A stretch of 64,000 nucleotides of DNA, from contig KB722757.1 in the NCBI GenBank assembly GCA_000349905.1, positions 507,349-571,348 of the forward strand, read 5' to 3'. The notes under the pieces were generated by a model. That model had not been told where the DNA came from, did not search any database, and was given only the letters and a program-made list of their open reading frames with translations. Shown in pieces: positions 27,061-38,863 of this stretch. The position numbers and the translations under genes were made by a program. Origin of the DNA: Volvariella volvacea V23. Lineage: Eukaryota; Basidiomycota; Agaricomycetes; Agaricales; Pluteaceae. Position 1 is the stretch's first letter. The number at the start of each line of letters is the position of its first letter.

Positions 27061-28412
27061 TTACTCTGAATTGTACAGATCCCTACCTACTGGGAATACC
27101 ACTTTCCTGCCCCAAGTTTTAAACGTTATGAGAAGACCTCCTTCATGCAATCGTTTGGCTTTCGACACCAGAGCAGGGGACAAAGAGATGTGGCGAGCTG
27201 TTAAAGTAAATTCTGTGAGTTTTGCGGTGCTGCTGCATCCCGTATACCTTGCTTCCACAATATCGAGGGACAATGAGATCACCAAGTCAGTTGGAGGTGG
27301 TGAATAGGATAGTTTAAGCTTGTCAAGGTGGGGTAACGGGATAGATTTATCAGAAATCGAGAGTGAAGTGACGAAGTCATCGTCTCCCTGTAAACGCAGC
27401 ACAAGCTGCTTTAATTTTGGTAGTAGGTCGAATATCCGTTTCACTTCGTGAAGCCCCAGGTAATCCTTTGCTGCACAGAGGCTGAGAAACGTGAGGGTAC
27501 AGCGTGACCTCCGAATGAAACCAAGAATGTTCGAAAGTGTTTTGCTGTCGTCACCGTCGTCCTCGTCCTCGTCATCGTCAAGATTATCGAGATAATAATC
27601 TTCTTCTTCAATAGTGAGTTCATTGAGACGAGGAAAGTTAAGATTGCGAAGACCGTTCGAGGTTGAAACGGTAAGGGATGTCAACGAGCTCGATAGGATA
27701 TTGATTCTAAGATTTCCGTCGAGACTCAGATGCACGCTTGACAAATTCTGTGCATCAGAAAATGCATCAATGGTCATTGATACTCTGTCGCGTTCGTAAA
27801 AGAAGAGGTCTAGAGAGCGTAGCATTTGGAAATTCCCCCTCATGCTATTCAATGCTGCAAAGATATCTGGATTGAAATTCCAAATCTCGAGGCTTTGCCA
27901 CCGGTGGCAGTGTTGTAGAAGGGGTGCAAACATCGCATATGGCGAGGGATATTCACTCCTGAAGAAGCCTTCGAAGTTGATCTCCAATGCGCATGTGCGA
28001 GACCTCGTGAGCCATGCGTCAATCATCGGCAGTGGATCCCGCACTTTGAGATACGATAGTAGATCACGGGTGATCCAAATGCGAGACCATAGTTTGCCAT
28101 ATCCTAGAGCTGCAGCCCTCCATCTCCTTGATACCCGCCCCAGACTTCATCGTCTGAGAAACAGCAATAGAGGAAAATCTCCTGAAGTACTTCCATCGGC
28201 AATCTGTAGACTGGTGCAAGTTCGGCTTTGTAAAGAGCAATCGCTTGCTCCACCTTTTGGCGATGGGCGTCGACTGTGTCCAGCAATTGAGTTATAGACG
28301 CCGACACCTTGTCCAAGTGATGGCGCTCATTTTCGAGCAAGCCCAGGCGCCGTGAAAGTTCGCTGCGGTTCTTTGGCACTTCTGTTGGACGACTTGATAT
28401 AAAGTGGTTCAC
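27061..28412 (-). pseudogene. F-box protein with small deletion after the F-box
   Basis: The N-terminal frame (28104-28412) holds a heptad-like helix ('LLENERHHLDKVSASITQLL') and an F-box-like motif ('RLPMEVLQEIFLYCC'). The C-terminal frame (27061-28044) holds about 330 residues of LRR-like repeats with an Asp-rich run near its middle. Between them, the intact paralogue reads W-A-F-E-R-V-S-R-R-W-R. Here TGG is followed by only two bases before the codons for RVSRRWR, a net loss of seven bases that shifts the frame. The codons on both sides are otherwise well preserved, so the break is probably recent, unless an intron or sequencing error explains it. If intact it would be a substrate adaptor of an SCF ubiquitin ligase. 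Confidence 0.75.
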
Positions 28413-29311
28413 GCTCGCGGAGATAGCGAGCCTTCTCGGGTAGCTCTGCCAGATTAAACGCTCAGAGCTGGGGTCTAGATGATGGTGTTGTACTAGTGTA
28501 CAAACTTACCATGATCCGCTGTAGGTTAGCTCTGTGTTATGCAAGTCCAATGAGAGATTGCTGCAGTTGATAATATAGCACTAGTAGGCGTTGGGATGGG
28601 GGAGCTGACTTGGGTGTTGTGCGAAGGAACTGGGGGAGGTTACAAACGCGTGAGAATGATTTGAAGGTGCTCACATCTGGGCACACCACAACTAGACCCT
28701 TGCTTAATTGATTAAAAGACCGATCCCCTTACAGGAGCTCTGCCTAAATTATCCTGGTGTAAGCTGTATCGTCCACGGCAAGGCTAACTGCTGCAATGTG
28801 CTGGGAAAGATAGCACTTGAAAATGTTGAAGCACTGCAATAAGGTAGTATAACCATCTGTGCGCTTCACGACATGAGTGACCCGGAGTAAGGGCGCAATC
28901 CAAATTGAATAGTAGCTCTAGACAAACGCGTCGAATAGGGACTGTGGCGTCTGCCACGGGGACTACGATGAGACCCAAGGTTATGGGTCGCATGATGCCA
29001 TGATCATTTCCATTTGTCTACGCCTCTGAGATCGTAAAGCAAAATCAGTCCATAGAGTAACGGCCAATAGCAGAATGGCAGTAGGTAGGGCCAACCCTTA
29101 TATTGACTTGATTAAAATGTCTACACCTGAAGTCTTGTTCCCTGAGAGCCAAAACGAGCTGTCATTTAATCGTGCCAAGGCGCTCACATGACACATAGAG
29201 CATACATATAGTCATTCGACCGTTGGCATCGCCGCTTTCACTCCACTCACGCCTAAGAGGACTCCTCCCCCTAAAATCGCCGTAATCATCCCCTCTGTCG
29301 TGCTCCTATTT
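28413..29311. other. Spacer between two F-box pseudogenes
   Basis: About 900 bp that contain the 5' flank of the copy at 27-28.4 kb and the 3' flank of the next copy. I see no gene or clear repeat in it. Confidence 0.5.
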
Positions 29312-30736
29312 TCATTCAACGTCCTCCTCGCCATCAGAACGGGAAATATTAAAACCCGGAGGTAATTCCCCCTCAAACGATATGACGAGTCCATCGTCCA
29401 TCAGTCGCTTTAACCTCCCCCTCACGAAGTCCAGTACTTGAATAGACAGTTTGAGGTTATCTCTCCAGATAAATTCTTCGAGTTTAACGGCCTTGCCGTT
29501 CTGTCTTCGTCTGCTCTCCAGAACTTCTATTACAGAAATGACCGTTCCCTCCGTTATACTAGGCAGTATAATACCCAGCTTCCTGAGATTGGGTAGAAGA
29601 TGCAAGCTGCGCATTGCTACGCAAGTCGGTAGAGGTTCTTGCGTGTAAGACACCAAGAGACATGATAACGCCCGCCGATGGGCCACTTCATGATCCAAGT
29701 AGATGTCGAGAGACTCCAGACTTGGCAATAAACGGAATATTTCTTCCACGTTCCCTGATACGCGCGCGGCGGCGTTCTGGTGATATACATCAAGCGACTT
29801 GAGGTTCGTGCAGCGGGATCTTTGTACAAATCGGAGGAGCTTTGAAAATATGTCGTCTCCGCCTTCTGATCGATTCTCCTCGGAAACAACAAGCTCTCTG
29901 AGGTTTGGAAGAGCCAGGTTGTCCAAATATTTTGAGCTCCATACGAGTAATGAGGTAATCGAACTGGATGCGACATTGACCCGGAAAAAGTCATCTCCGT
30001 ACAGATGTATCTTCAATAAGTTCATTGTACCTGAGAACGCCTGGGTCGCAGTAATGTCGTCGTCACCGTCGTCACCGAGACTAAAACATTGAACTTCGAG
30101 GTGTTGCAATGATAAGAATCTTCCCCGCATATTTTCTAGTGCTGTAACAATCTCTGGGTTGAAGCGGATGTTGAGCGAAAACTCTCGCCATCTGTGACAG
30201 TGCTCGAGGAGTAGGGAAAATATTGAAAAATGTAAGGAGGGATTTGAATCCCAAAAATAAAAATGGCCAAAGGTAACTTTCAACTCGCATTCAGCAGACC
30301 GTTTAACCCATAAATCGGTCATTCCGAGGGGATCGCGTGCATTGTACGACCGGAGTGAGTCAGAACTCACATGAATGTGAGACCACAGTTTAGGACAGCC
30401 TAGAGCGGCCCGCCTCCATTTCCTTGATACACGTTCCAGCATCTACAAGTCTTTATCTTGTTCCTCATCAGGAGGACAACAAGACAGAAAGACCTCCTGG
30501 AGCACCTCCATCGGCAACCTGTTTACAGGTGCGAACTCGGGGTCATAGATGACAGCCGTCTGGTAGACTTTTTCGCGCTGGACATCGACTGTGTCCAAAA
30601 GCTTTCGCAACACCTCTGACGTTTTCTCCAATCGGCATCTCTCGCTCTCTAGCAAAGCCAAGTGCCTCGTAACTTCATCTCGGCTCGTCGGTATATCAGC
30701 TGGATGGCCCTCCAAGATGTCTTTCCATTCAGACAT
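29312..30736 (-). pseudogene. F-box protein interrupted by one in-frame TAG
   Basis: The frame opens at 30736 with 'MSEWKDILEGHPADIPTSRD', parallel to 'MSEVKNILDSHPADMPVHRD' of the intact gene at 42.5-43.8 kb. A helix and the F-box-like motif 'NRLPMEVLQEVFLSCC' follow. At 30443-30445 the codon is TAG; the frame then resumes without shift at 'MLERVSRKWRRAALGCPKLW' and runs to 29312 (376 more residues of LRR-like sequence). In the intact paralogue the equivalent codon is Trp (TGG, in 'FWAFERVSRRW'), so one base change explains the stop. Everything else is open, so this may be a young pseudogene, a readthrough gene or a base error. The C-terminal part ends in an acidic tail. Confidence 0.75.
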
Positions 30737-31549
30737 ATCAGGGCCGCTATCACAAACGCACTAGCCGCCGATATAAGTACATCAGAATCAGGTGAAATCA
30801 TGGTATGCTGGCTCACCGAAGTGTATTGGTAGGTTGAATTTAGCGTGGTGCCTTCAGAGATGGACGAGATAGGGCAGGACTTGATAGCAACAGATTGGTG
30901 TGGTGCTGAGGCAACAAGGAAACCGAACGGAAAGCGTTTATGCACACGTGACGGGTAGAAGGGAGATTGGCGCTGGCATCGGGGTTACAGAGCATAAGCG
31001 CTCACAGAAATCTTGTTTGCTAGTGCGATCTCCGCATGAAAGAGTCTGGGTGATGCGATGGAAGGAATCGTCGCCGTCATCTCTCTGTTAAACGTTAGCT
31101 CAGCCGACGAAGGATAGAACATATTCTGCAAATGCGAATACGAGAGAGCGTGTTCATCTGATTGAAGCAGCGCCCTATGATGCCATTGGCGACAATACCG
31201 TAGCACGACATGCTTCTGGAGCCTAACATTTGCAGACAAATTTCAGCGATTCGATTTGAGGTTAAAATACAGCTCGTACATCACGAGTTTCATCGGAAAG
31301 AACCAACTTGATGAAGGGAGCTGAAACAAAACATTATTATCCGTAGTAGACTCGAAGCATCATACAGCACAGATCCGGAAATGTGAGCTAACATTAAATA
31401 TTTGCCATCTCACGAAATGAGCAGTGTTGTGAGACTGTTGTGGGGCAGCTGTTTTGCTGTTTACTTTTACACCGTCGAGTAGGCCATTGTCTAAGTCGCC
31501 GAACAGGCGGCCCTTAACTAACGCGGCTACATCTTAAACCACGATCACT

Positions 31550-33952
31550 ATGACCACTAAACTGCGCTGCACCTTCTACGATGATATTCCCTCCCCCTTC
31601 CGTGTTTTTGAAATCGAAGCACCATTAGATAGCACAGTGAGACAGTTGGAGGGACTCGTGTTGAGTTGGCGAACTCAATTTTGTCTACTTGACATCGTCC
31701 TTTATGTTCCATTGGCTGATATTCCTATTGCTCCAGCCAAAGCCTACTGGAAAAGCACTAGAACACTTCCGAATCCTGTGCTTGTGGGGCAAACCGCATT
31801 TCAGAAATTGGAACCATCGGCCAAAATACATGATTATCAATCGCTGGTCGTTCCTAAAGCAGAATGTCTTCATGTAGTTGCTGATATACTGTCGGGCAAG
31901 TGCACCAAAATCCTCAGGCTAATGCAAGTGACTCAAAGCAACGTATTGGCTAGATGAGCCAGAACGTTCATTTAAGTGTCAGCGCATCGATTATGGTAAA
32001 CACCTCTTCACCTTGCATCTATTCATATTCATCGTTTCAGATCCAGATGCCGAGCAAGGAATCACCAATGCCTTTACCCGGCTATGGGAGATGCTGTGGG
32101 CGAAATCTCCCCAGAAAAATCCTTTTATCAAGAAGGAAGTAGTTTTCAGAGACGATGAGCAAACCGAAATTCCAAATGAGACCCCTATCGGCTCCGATAA
32201 AACACTCAGGCAGATGATCGACGAGGTTCCCACTCATTGCTGGACTCTGGAGGTACCTCAGAGTGTAGCTCGGCCATCCTCTGTCCCGCCCAAAGTCCTC
32301 ATACGCAACGATTACATGGAGGCGCTCATAGAGGTCTTCAAATGTGTCAATATGGATAGTTCGCACATCTCTCGTGATCTCAATTCACTCGACACCTTCC
32401 AAAACCCCTTTTCCCACTGCTCGTGCTTGGATCAGGATGACATTTCACTCGCACAGAGAGGTGGCCAATGTCCTACCGCATTCGTATTGACAGGTTCACC
32501 TGGTATCGGTAGGCGTTATCACTCTCCTTGACTGGGCTTACACGTGCTCCAGGCAAATCCATTTGGCTGTTCTTCGTCCTCATCCTACGCCTCCATGCAG
32601 GACTACCGACTGTCTACCAAACCAGTGCATCCCATCTTTGGTTCTTCAGTCACTGTGGCGTTAGCAGTTCCAGCAGTGCCAATGGGGGAGTGGTCGCTGA
32701 TTTTGCTGAATACGTCGGGAGGGACCCTCATAATGTCTGGATAGACCCTTTCTATATCTGGGGATTAGTAGATTCGAACCAGGAGCTTCGCTCTGTCTCT
32801 TCCGAATTTGCCTCTGATTTGCTTTTTACCATTCAAACACCATCTCCACGAAACGAGCGGATGAAATGGCTCAAGAAGTTATCCACCGGGTATCATATCT
32901 TTATCCTGAAGTTATGGACTCCAGCAGAGCTGATTTGCGGGTACGTTGTCGTTGCATTGGAGGGTTACACGACCATTGATAAAGTACAGGCGGCAATTGA
33001 GCCGCACACAGCCTTTGGAATCCTCATTAGTCGAATTCTATCGGCTCTACGGCGCTTCTGCACGCGATGCTTACGTCTATGCGTTTCAACTCGAGAAATA
33101 TTCCGCGCGCGTGACAGCCGCGATGCGTTCGCTCAACAAATCTACAATACACACTATACTTGATGACGCCTCTAACCTTCAGTTCCACGAAATTTCCCAC
33201 TACATTCTCTCGTTATCTCCCGGTTCCACGCGTGATGAGCCGAGGGTTAACTTTACCTCAACACATGTTAGGGATCAACTTATCGACATACTCCAATCCA
33301 AGATTGCAATTGCCACCTTCTGATGCTGTCTTCCTCCAAGAACTCTATACGAAAACAGCTGCAGGTTGGATCCTTTGTATTTCACGACATACTTCCTGCA
33401 GAGTTGTTAGCCCCTCTCAAGTCTCAAAAGATCTGTTGGTCCGTCCAATATACACCAGAAATTTACAACATCTACAACCTCTACACACGCGAATCTCGTC
33501 CTTCGTATCGGTGCTGAATTATTTTCAATTATTTCGTACCTAAGGAGGCCCACCAGTTGCTTGCCAAAGGAACTACTAGTATGCCAAAAGTTTCACTACG
33601 ATGTTTTTTTCACTTGAACATAGCTACTATCAGCCCGCTTACAAGACCCAGGCAGCGTTTGACTCATTTGTATATATTAGCGACTCGGAACATGCAATAG
33701 TGTTTCAAGCCGTCATTGCATCTAGTCGTGATGTCAACGACAAGGGTATCAACGAAATCAAGGAACCTTGGGGTGGAGGAAATCACCTATATTGTCGTTA
33801 TTCCGCCTGAGAAGACGGCAGACCTGTTCATCCCAGAGGATGCTGATGAATTGGTCAAGGCGAAGTATCAACTTCAGCTAGGTCCCACGAAGAAACCCGC
33901 GGATGGTCTATCAACGTCAAGTAAGAAGGATGAGAAGGTCATTGTCGCTTAA
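31550..33952 (+). pseudogene. Crinkler (CRN)-like protein with P-loop, 3' end out of frame
   Basis: Crinkler-like proteins carry an N-terminal ubiquitin-like header and often an NTPase plus a nuclease-like C-terminal domain. They were first described as effectors of oomycetes and are also found in fungi. Exons 31550-31927, 31983-31995 (13 nt), 32041-32508, 32553-32940 and 32990 onward join in frame. Exon 3 to 4 creates the Walker A motif GSPGIGKS. From about 33290 the homologous segments fall into three successive frames: '...DQLIDIL', then 'DAVFLQELYTKTAAGW', then 'FVFHDILPAELLAPL'. The conserved end ('YYQPAYKTQAAFDSF', then 'EEITYIVVIPPEKTADLF') has another shift near 33775. No GT-AG introns explain these changes, so I call it a pseudogene with an intact 5' two thirds. 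Assembly indels remain an alternative. Confidence 0.65.
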
Positions 33953-34305
33953 TTTTGCAGTACCTTGTGAACAAATCGTGATCATGACTCACTATGTAAT
34001 GTAAATTCGCTCGAAAATCCACCCATCTTTGACTCGGCACGAATTCAGCGATTTGCGAAAAATATTATACTTGACCGGCGGCGTTGGCGTTGATCTTGGA
34101 AAGGAACGTTGAGGTCACGGACGATAGGCCTAACTTATGATCGGCTCAGTTCGTACCTGGAGTGCATGGCGAAGCGGTAGAGAAAGCCTGTCACTATCAA
34201 ACACGATAACTATTTATCTCAATCGCAGCCTACATAGGCAACACCTGCAATCAATCTACTCATAATCCAGACGAGCACATCCAAGCATACTCCCCGCCCA
34301 CTCGC

Positions 34306-36577
34306 TCAATCATCCACTTCATCCATCTCATCCTCCTCATCTCCCTCCCCATCCTCTTCCCCGTCTTCATCCTCATCCTCATCCTCCTCATCCACCCCCT
34401 TCATAACCACATCCCCCTCCCTCCCCGCACTTGCACCAGTCCCACCAGTCCCCTCCAAATCCCCCTCGTCCCTAATAAACTCCACACCCCCATACGGTAT
34501 CTTTCCCCGAATCCACCGCCCCCACAGCACATCCACCCTGCACAGCCCAGAGGCCGTCCCGCTCGCCAACATGCAGCTCGAGTCCAGCCCGTGGCTCGAG
34601 TTCCACGCGACGCGGTGCACGCCTACTTCCTGCGGCCAGGACCCGGTGCCGACTGGGATCACCTGCGGTGTTGTCATTGTTGTCGTCGCACTCGTTGTCG
34701 CCGTTTGTGTTGGTGTTTGAGTTTGAGCGGTGAACGTGGATGTGGATGCGGATGTAGATGCAGGGGCTGAGCCTTGTTTCTTGCTAGTGCCGAATTTGGC
34801 CGTACGCGTTGCAGTCGGGCGGTCTTGTGTTTCCTATATCAAGTTGAGACGCATCAGTAAATCCATCACTATAAGAGTGGGAAACCGCACCTGAGGCAGA
34901 AACCTGTCCAGCATCCTATACTCCCCCGTGTTCCGGTTATAATCCAGCTGAAAGATCTTGTGCACAAAGAAAGGCTATTCCAACCAAGAAAAAAGCACAG
35001 TGTCCAGGTGAGAATACATCAAGAAAGTGAGGAAGGAAAACAGGATGGCGGACTTACCACAGTCCCACCCCTCCTCGTCGACCTCAGACTATTCGTCGTC
35101 GAGCATGACCCATCAGCAGCTCCAACCGCCAACTGCGGATGATACTCCGACGTAGATATACTCTACATGCACGCACAGTCAACTTGCATTCCAGACCAGC
35201 CCAGAATATGATATGCATAGAAGTTGCTGTACGCACCCAAACAGGACCCTGCGGCTCCAGCAACGAATGCCCACGGCCCAACATACTCGGAGACGCAGAA
35301 TACGACTTGACGCAATTCTCATGGTCGATCGTGATCGGTCCCCCATCGAAAGGCGAGAACGCCATTGCATTGACGACGTCTGAAATCATAGGAAAATAAA
35401 CAAAGGAGGTAAGCAATAGTCGCGCATATATGGACCAGACACTATGCCCATGCGCGTGGACGTACGCAAACAAGAGACGTACCTCTGGTCCGGTTCATAA
35501 CGTACCCAACGCCCTCTCTCACATCCGTCAAACACTCCATCCCATCGTATCCCCCGCTTGCGATGACAGTCGGGTCCTCGTCTGTCCTCGGAAGTCCCGA
35601 TGGCCAGCTTGGTGGTACCCTGATCCACGAGAGAGCCCGGATGGCTGATTGATGCACGGTTATGTAGTGTGTAGGTAGGATAGTGGGTGTAGTCCTTGTC
35701 GGAGCGTCTAATTATCGGGTGAGAGAGAGCAAGGTAGGTGAGTTGCAGTGAGGAGGGTGGAAGGGAAGAGCGGACCTGGGGATGTAAACGCGTTGAGGTG
35801 TGGGCCGACGTTGAATATGGCGATAGTACCTATGTCACCAAGATAGATTACCAAGTGGAAAAAACATGAGAATGCCGAGAAAGCTAACCATGTGTGGTGC
35901 CAATAGCCAATAGCTCGCTGTTGGCCCAATNNNNNNNNNNNNNNNNNNNNNNNNNNNNNNNNNNNNNNNNNNNNNNNNNNNNNNNNNNNNNNNNNNNNNN
36001 NNNNNNNNNNNNNNNNNNNNNNNNNNNNNNTCAGGACAACCGCGTTCTCGCCAAAGATCGTGGGCCTCCCGACGAGCCTTTCGACCCTCCCGGTGCGCGC
36101 ATAGAGAGGCACGGCGCGATGGCGGTGATGGACACTGGGGGTGGGCAGAACATACATCTGTCGACGCGACGCACGAGCCAGCGAAGGATGCGTTGGAGTT
36201 CCGGGTCCAGGGGTAGAAGCCGAGCTGGCTTTTGAGGCGGTTCGCGCATTACGTTCCTTGTTGACCGTCTTCGTCTTCGAAATCGAAATCTTCTCCCTTG
36301 GTTTGTCTTTTTGCCTTCCTTTCGTGGAAGGCTTCTTCGGATGACGTGTTGTTTGAGTTTTGCCTTTGCCACCCTCATCGTCATCAGATTCGTCCTGCTC
36401 GATGTCCTCGTCCATATCCGTCTGCTCATCAGCCTCATCTGGCGCAAAGTCTGTCCCTGACCCTCCCTCGTCCTCCGCTGCCACCCGCGACGGGCCCGGT
36501 CCGAGCTCCTCATCCAGCCCGATCTCCATGTCCGCATAGTTTGGTCGCGATTTGCGCGCCCGGAGCTCCCTTGGCAT
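34306..36577 (-). CDS. TFIIIC WD40 subunit, Sfc6/Tfc6-like
   Basis: A candidate subunit of transcription factor IIIC, which binds B boxes of tRNA genes in the nucleus. The start is ATG at 36577 ('MPRELRARKSRPNYADMEIG'). A basic/acidic low-complexity N-terminus follows, then the assembly gap at 35931-36030. WD-type segments continue on the far side ('WANSELLAIGTTHG' spliced to 'TIAIFNVGPHLNAF', 'VIASGGYDGMECLTDVRE', 'VVNAMAFSPFDGG'), and then 'SISTSEYHPQLAVGAADGSC' and 'TTNSLRSTRRGGTV', spliced to 'PFFVHKIFQLDYNR'. The end carries 'QEVGVHRVAWNSSHGLDSSC', 'LASGTASGLCRVD' and a very acidic tail. All joins use short GT-AG introns. The order of these segments resembles fungal Sfc6 as I know it, but the name is by recognition only. 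One exon is partly hidden by the gap, and the gene is divergent from the oxidoreductase. Confidence 0.7.
35931..36030. other. Assembly gap of 100 N inside the TFIIIC-like gene
   Basis: One hundred N separate 'IFGENAVVL' from 'WANSELLAIG'. The missing piece should encode part of the WD40 propeller; its true length is unknown. Confidence 0.99.
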
Positions 36578-36768
36578 GCCGACGACCTGCAACCCAAAAA
36601 CTTTCCGGATGGATGGGGAAGTGTACGATAGTCCAGATCAGGCAACCCGGTTATTCATTTACAATCGCAAATCGCCGACGGGTCACCGGCCAGACGGAAC
36701 AGCTTGTAGCCGGAACCCCACATTTTTATTACCAACCCCCGCGATGGCGTTTTCCCCGCACGTTCTGC
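36578..36768. promoter_or_regulatory. Shared promoter between TFIIIC-like gene and oxidoreductase
   Basis: Only 191 bp separate the two divergent start codons, so both promoters and leaders must share this DNA. No specific operator is apparent. Confidence 0.6.
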
Positions 36769-38416
36769 ATGTCCACGATGATTCCGGCGACTACAAAGGC
36801 GTTGATTGTCAGAAAGGACAGCTCTGGTCGCAAGCCTGTCTATTATGACGCAGTCATCGTCGACAGACCTGTTCCGCAACTGAGCCCAGGCCAGGTCCTT
36901 GTCAAGATAGGAGCAGCCGCCTTCAACCACAAGGATGTGAGTCCAGACTTTTTCGTCCCCTTTTGTACCTCATAAATGAGCTATGACAGGTGTGGGTGCG
37001 GATGGCTAAATACCCAAAGGTAGTTGACGGGAGTGTCTTTGGTGCAGATGGTGCAGGTATGCCGCATGCGTCGTATACGTGCTGCAGCTAACGGACCTTT
37101 CACAGGCACCGTTGTCGCGTCCGGAGACCCTAATGACTCTCTTGTCGGCCAACGTGTCTTCTTGACTCCAATGCGAGGATGGAAAGCGCATCCCGATGGG
37201 CCAGAATTACTGCAAGTCAAAGTCCCGCCCATCATTCTGATATTGTCACTAACGATTCCTCCTCGTCTAGTTTCGGAATCATGGGAAACGGCCCACTGCC
37301 GCCCATCGGGACATTCTCCCAATACGTTGTCGTAGAGCGCGACGAAGTCATTCGCACTCCTGACCACCTAAACGACGTTCACGCTGCCGCTTGGCCTCTC
37401 GCCGGCCTCACTGCATGGAGGTACCGTACTATTCACATCATATCTCATTCTAGCTAACTTCTTAACTATTTGTCTCAACTCAGAGCAGCGATTGTCAACG
37501 CAAAAGTCCAACCAGGCGACAACGTCCTCATCACCGGAATTGGAGGTGGCGTCGCAATAGTCGCTTTACAACTCTGCGTTGCGCAAGGCGCAAATGTCTA
37601 TGTGACGAGTAGCAGCCAGGAGAAGATCGACAAGGCTATTGCTCTCGGCGCCAAAGGAGGCGTCAACTACAAAGACAGTAAGCATCACCCCACCCTATTC
37701 CTATCTGCCCTCCATCTCGTTCGCTTTCTTTGTCATAATTCTATTCTCCGTGTCTAACGCTGTTCGGATCTTGTTAGAGAACTGGGCAGAACAAGTCAAC
37801 AAACTCCTACTCGCCCATGCACCCTCTTCCGGCGGCAAAACCGAGTTTGACTCCGTCGTCGACTCGGGAGGCGGCAACATCTCTGGACAAATGAGCCAAT
37901 ACCTCAAACACGGCGGCAGAATCGTGTGTTACGGAATGTACGTCTTTCCACGCTATCCACGTTTGATTTGTTGTCTCCTGTGCAATGCACGATCTCATCT
38001 CTGACATTCACGCGTTGTGATACAGGACGGCCGAACCCAAGATCACATTCACGATGCGCGAGGTTCTCAAGAACCAACAGCTGATCGGTGCGCTCTATCC
38101 CCCCCTCCCTCTGTCTATCACATCTAACTTGCTCCACCCCACCCACCCCATCGTACCCTTATTCCACCCCACTTCACCCCACCCCACTCCACCTCGCTCC
38201 TCGCTCCTAGGCTCAACAATGGGCTCCACCCAAGACCTCATCTCCGCAACCCACTTCCTCTCCAAACACCGCATCGTGCCCGTCGTCTCCCACGTCCTCC
38301 AGGGACTCGAATCTGCCGAAGAAGGATTCGAGCTGATCAAGCGCGGTGTGCAGTTTGGCAAGGTCGTCGTCAAGGTGGACGTGGATGCGGGGGAGAAGGA
38401 GAGAGCCAAGTTGTAG
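36769..38416 (+). CDS. MDR-type alcohol dehydrogenase/quinone oxidoreductase
   Basis: An NAD(P)-dependent medium-chain reductase without the zinc ligands of classical alcohol dehydrogenase, likely cytosolic; the substrate is unknown. Eight exons (36769-36936, 36990-37056, 37106-37211, 37271-37420, 37484-37677, 37778-37937, 38026-38087, 38211-38416) give 370 residues, normal for the family. The GroES-like fold is at about 1-145 ('PGQVLVKIGAAAFNHKDVWV', 'GSVFGADGAGTVVASG'). The Rossmann fold carries 'GIGGGVAIVALQLC' and 'GANVYVTSSS', and 'AIALGAKGGVNYKD' follows. The third intron begins with GCAAGT at 37212, not GT. Only this GC donor keeps the frame ('PELL' to 'FGIMGNG'), and the intron has a cactaac branch and a CTAG acceptor. 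YogA-like family membership is a reasonable guess. Confidence 0.9.
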
Positions 38417-38863
38417 TAGCTAGAGTTGTGGGTGGCTAGGGGAATGGGAATGGAGGGATTGTGAGTGGCGGTGGTAAATGTGTTGTAGTAGTATTGTGAA
38501 ATAGTAGCATCGTGTGGCGGTTGGATTTGAGAATGATGCTGAAAAATGTCGAGCATTCTCCGCATTGGTCGTCCCTTACCTCCCTACATCGGCCATGATT
38601 ACAATTATACATTCATCAAACCATGTTGTTTGTCCAAAGAAAGAAAGAGAGAGAGAGCGTCTTATGCGCGCAGAGATCGAGTAGCGCTTGCACCAGCGCT
38701 TGTTCATGAAAATCTTATTTAGCGCTCGACTGAAATTTTGTGCAAGTCCATTCGTCGAGATGTTCAGGTGCTTTTTGCTCGACAAAAACTAATGTCTTCC
38801 TCCCACTAGTAATATCCGATCAGGCCCCGGGTACCCGACCCAACTAGGGGAGGTAGACATTTA

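Noticed and set aside
26741..27307. Plus-strand frame of 188 codons
   Set aside because: Its second half is antisense to the F-box pseudogene and its first half shows no domain or splice signals. Treated as a shadow.
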